Shown piece after piece: positions 20,635 through 22,805 of a stretch of 22,805 nucleotides of DNA (positions are counted from its first letter, which is position 1; every line of letters begins with the position of its first letter). The notes beneath the pieces were generated by a model. That model searched no databases. It worked only from the letters and a program-made list of their open reading frames with translations, and was not told the origin of the DNA. Position numbers and translations under genes: made by a program. The stretch covers positions 1 through 22,805 of the forward strand of contig CAVSUY010000019.1 in assembly GCA_963731035.1 (NCBI GenBank), read 5' to 3'. The DNA comes from JAANXG01 sp963731035 (GTDB taxonomy: Bacteria; Pseudomonadota; Gammaproteobacteria; Arenicellales; JAANXG01).

Positions 20635-21735
20635 GTGCTATCGTCGACGCTGACGAACGGCCGAGCCGACACGCGAATGAAATACGGTCTTGTCCCAACC
20701 GCCACGGGGTTCGATACATCGCTGCTCGAAGCGTACTTCGAGACCCGGCACTGGTCGCGCACCCGGGGCCCGGACTGGGACCTGTTGTGGTACGTGGGAC
20801 GCGACCCTCCCCGGGAGGTGCTGGCGGAACTCCAGTCCGGGCAGCGGATGAATCACTTCCCGGGAATCAGCCAACACACGGCGAAATCGGCGCTGGTCGA
20901 TACGCTGGCGAATGCGCGGTTGCACGATCCGGCGACCGCGTTCGACTTCTATCCGCCCACCTGGCGGTTCCCCGACGAGCGCGAGTCGTGCCTTCAGTTC
21001 GCGCGCGCCCATCCCGGTTACCGGTGGGTGCACAAGCCCGCCGACGGCTCATGGGGACACGGTGTCGCAGTGTACCGTGACGTGGAGGCGATACCGGATA
21101 CACCGGCGATGCTGGTGCAGTGCTACCTCGATGATCCGCTCACCCACGAGGGCCGCAAGTTCAACCTTCGGGTCTACCTGCTGATTACCTGCCTCACGCC
21201 GATGGTTGCGTGGGTTTATCGCGACGGCTACGTGGACCTGGCCATGACCCCCTACGTCGCACGGGGCGACGGCTTCGACGACCCGCGGGTGTTCAACACC
21301 AATACCCACGTCCAGACCCGGCTGACCGGCCTGGACGCGCCGTCGTGCTCGCTGTCACTACGCCGCTGGCTGGGCGGGCTCGGGACCGACGCAGACACCG
21401 GGTGGCGGTTGTGGGACGCCATCCGGACACTGCTCGGCCGCCTCGCGCGGGCCATCGGCTACGCGCTTCTGCCGGAGTTGTCACCCTACCTGGTGAACCC
21501 GCGCAACTGCTTCGAACTGCTCGGCCTCGACCTGCAGATCGGGCGTGACCTGCGGCCGTGGCTGATCGAATGCAACCGCAGCCCGGAACTGGCGGCGCTG
21601 TCCTCGAAAGCGGTGAAGAAACGCCTGATCGCCGACCTCGTCGAACTGGTTCAGCCGGGCTGTGCCCGGGAACCGGCGACGGGAGCGCCGGCGACGGGCT
21701 TCGAACGCCTGGACACGCGCACCCTACCGGAGTGA
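20635..21735 (+). CDS. Tubulin-tyrosine-ligase-like ATP-grasp protein (366 aa)
   Basis: TTL-family (PF03133) enzymes use ATP to ligate an amino acid to a protein carboxylate; bacterial members have no established substrate. Family blocks in order: NHFPGISQHTAKSAL (73-87), the nucleotide-binding KPADGSWGHGV (134-144), VQCYLDDPL (161-169), GRKFNLRVYLL (173-183), the NTHVQT step (223-228), and the metal/ATP site ELLGLDL with LIECNRSPEL (294-319), whose Glu and Asn are the expected metal ligands. The catalytic core looks complete. The N-terminus (YFETRHWSRTRGPDWDLLWY) matches TTL-type starts. GTG 20635 has GGAAAAG upstream; ATG 20677 (MKYGLVP) is an equally reasonable start. The last 12 bases overlap the convergent gene on the other strand. 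Probably cytoplasmic. Confidence 0.85.
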   Translation: MLSSTLTNGRADTRMKYGLVPTATGFDTSLLEAYFETRHWSRTRGPDWDLLWYVGRDPPREVLAELQSGQRMNHFPGISQHTAKSALVDTLANARLHDPATAFDFYPPTWRFPDERESCLQFARAHPGYRWVHKPADGSWGHGVAVYRDVEAIPDTPAMLVQCYLDDPLTHEGRKFNLRVYLLITCLTPMVAWVYRDGYVDLAMTPYVARGDGFDDPRVFNTNTHVQTRLTGLDAPSCSLSLRRWLGGLGTDADTGWRLWDAIRTLLGRLARAIGYALLPELSPYLVNPRNCFELLGLDLQIGRDLRPWLIECNRSPELAALSSKAVKKRLIADLVELVQPGCAREPATGAPATGFERLDTRTLPE

Positions 21736-22416
21736 TCCCTCGCAGGTGGACTCGTCGGTTTCCGGGCAGACCAGCGTCTGCGACAAGTTTACGGGATTAC
21801 CCGGGATGGTGATCTTCACCGTGACCATCCGGTTGGGCGCCGCACCGCTGACGGAGAGAAACTCCAGGGTGGTCGCGTTGAGGGCGTTCGAACAGTTGGC
21901 GTCGTTCGAACCGTCCACGACGGTAAAGTACGGCACGTTTGCCGACCCGCCAAGCGGCGCGCCGCCGCTCGGGATGTCGTCGGCATTTTGGGCACGACAT
22001 TGTTCAACGTCGAACTCCCCTGACACCGGTTGTTCGATGTCGAACAGTGCGTCGATGAACAGGTGCTCGTTGACCAGTGTCAGGCAGGCCACGACGATGC
22101 CGGTGTCGGCGGCCCTGGCGGTGGCGACGAAATAGTCGAGTATGCTGTTGTCCGGGATCGCCAGGGCCAACCCCTGGGGCAGGATGAAGAACCCGTCCTG
22201 CAGATCGACGATATCCGGGTTGCCCCCGGTCGTCTGTGCATGTGCCGGCAGCAGGACCGAGTCGACCACCGGCGGCGTCCACGAATCCGGCAACGTCGCC
22301 AGCGCGGGACTGGCGCCGCCGGCCGCAAGCAGGGTGATGATCCGCCGGCGGGACAGGGCCGTCCTGGGGGACGTATTACCCGGCATGCCAGTCGTTTCGC
22401 CTCGCTTCCCGTTCAT
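21724..22416 (-). CDS. LPAHA(Q/A)T-leader secreted protein D (230 aa)
   Basis: The leader has the arginine motif LSRRRIITLLAAGG (RRR at 23-25), then the shared block W-T-P-P-V-V-D-S-V-L-L-P-A-H-A-Q-T at 46-62, with cleavage likely after A-H-A. The mature part (about 170 residues) is acidic with beta-type alternation: GFFILPQGLALAIPDNSILD, TGIVVACLTLVNEHLFIDAL, SANVPYFTVVDGSND, RMVTVKITIPGNPVNLSQTL. Five cysteines are present, three of them near VEQC, LVCPE and STCEG. No known domain is recognised. ATG 22416 has an excellent ribosome site (GGGGAGG, 7 bases); the longer frame to 22599 is rejected. It converges on the TTL-like gene and overlaps it by 12 bp. The signature is the same as in proteins A, B and C, the cargo is not. 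Confidence 0.82.
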   Translation of the reverse strand: MNGKRGETTGMPGNTSPRTALSRRRIITLLAAGGASPALATLPDSWTPPVVDSVLLPAHAQTTGGNPDIVDLQDGFFILPQGLALAIPDNSILDYFVATARAADTGIVVACLTLVNEHLFIDALFDIEQPVSGEFDVEQCRAQNADDIPSGGAPLGGSANVPYFTVVDGSNDANCSNALNATTLEFLSVSGAAPNRMVTVKITIPGNPVNLSQTLVCPETDESTCEGSLR

Positions 22417-22805
22417 GGTCGTCCTCCCCACGGTCATCGCGACTGCGGTGTGTTTCCGGGGGCACACGAGGCACACCACGTGCCCGGATATTGTTCTGCA
22501 ACTGCGGTGGAACCCATTGTATGCACTTTGTCCCGAGAAGGGTACCCGGGATTCCGGATAGGTACCACCACGCTGTTCGGCTATCATGTTCGGAACCACA
22601 ACCCTGGTGCCGCGAGCCAGCGTGCAGTACCCCCTGTCCGGGTCTTTCGAATCGCTTTAGGGCGGCCTCTCCCCACGCAGGGTAGGTCGACTTAGCCTCA
22701 CGAAGAGCGGAAAATGGGCTTTATCCGGAGGGTGGGAGCTGTTTTCAGCAGACCCCGGAGTGCCCGGTGGCCGGTCTCCCGGGCCAGTGATTTGTGCCAC
22801 ACATT
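22417..22805. other. Upstream region of protein D; no gene seen
   Basis: Holds the leader of the minus-strand gene. CCGGATAGGTA near 22555 resembles the GGATAGG motif. At 22689-22700 the string GACTTAGCCTC occurs, also present at the window start on the minus strand beside the hairpin at 63-86. No terminator or RNA gene was recognised. Confidence 0.4.

Noticed and set aside
1..22805. CRISPR array, rRNA, toxin-antitoxin or known defence system
   Set aside because: No regularly spaced repeats, no rRNA-like conserved sequence and no recognised defence or toxin-antitoxin pairs were seen on either strand.

Overview
The window is GC-rich bacterial DNA, most likely from a gammaproteobacterium. That placement rests on gene style (IS3 and IS91 relatives, Tat-type leaders, a PotA/FbpC-type ABC operon, MgtC, a TIGR03032 protein); no marker gene fixes the taxon. 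It is a scarred accessory region: about a dozen convincing intact genes lie among two decayed IS3 elements, a third IS3 fragment, two IS91-type transposase fragments, at least six truncated host genes, a segmental duplication and several short dispersed repeats.

Layout. 1-2584: a small possible zinc-binding ORF, an empty stretch, then a minus-strand surface-sugar pair (RmlC-like cupin followed by a family 2 glycosyltransferase). 2585-3895: complete but mutated IS3 element. 3905-4491: frameshifted member A of a secreted family with a W-x-x-P-(I/V)-V ... LPAHA(Q/A)T leader. 4554-5230: CorA 3' fragment and a decayed secreted beta-type protein. 5354-8686: a TIGR03032 gene, two lipoprotein genes created by an ~850-bp tandem duplication, and a third lipoprotein paralogue on the other strand. 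8867-11310: IS91 and response-regulator fragments and a secreted protein with three 35-residue four-cysteine repeats. 11311-12577: second IS3 element, orfB frameshifted. 12878-13816: two-gene operon of LPAHA(Q/A)T proteins B and C. 14150-18306: minus-strand ABC import operon (binding protein, two permeases, ATPase) that also carries the first ~30 codons of a different ATPase. 18307-20519: IS91 fragment, MgtC-family gene, DUF2892-like fragment and IS3 fragment. 20635-22416: tubulin-tyrosine-ligase-like ATP-grasp gene convergent with, and overlapping, LPAHA(Q/A)T protein D.

Most interesting signal. Four otherwise unrelated secreted proteins (A-D) share an unusual leader: an arginine motif, a hydrophobic stretch, then W-x-x-P-[IV]-V-x-[SA]-[VM]-x-L-P-A-H-A-[QA]-T, with exactly 14 residues from the Trp to the last Ala of AHA in all four. 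Cargo sequences after the motif are unrelated. This looks like a dedicated export or processing signal. A second secreted family (Tat-like leader plus lipobox, small beta-rich domain) has three copies and probably one decayed relative within 4 kb. Several inactivated genes differ from an intact frame by one base in a short homopolymer, so some of the decay could be assembly error and should be checked against reads.
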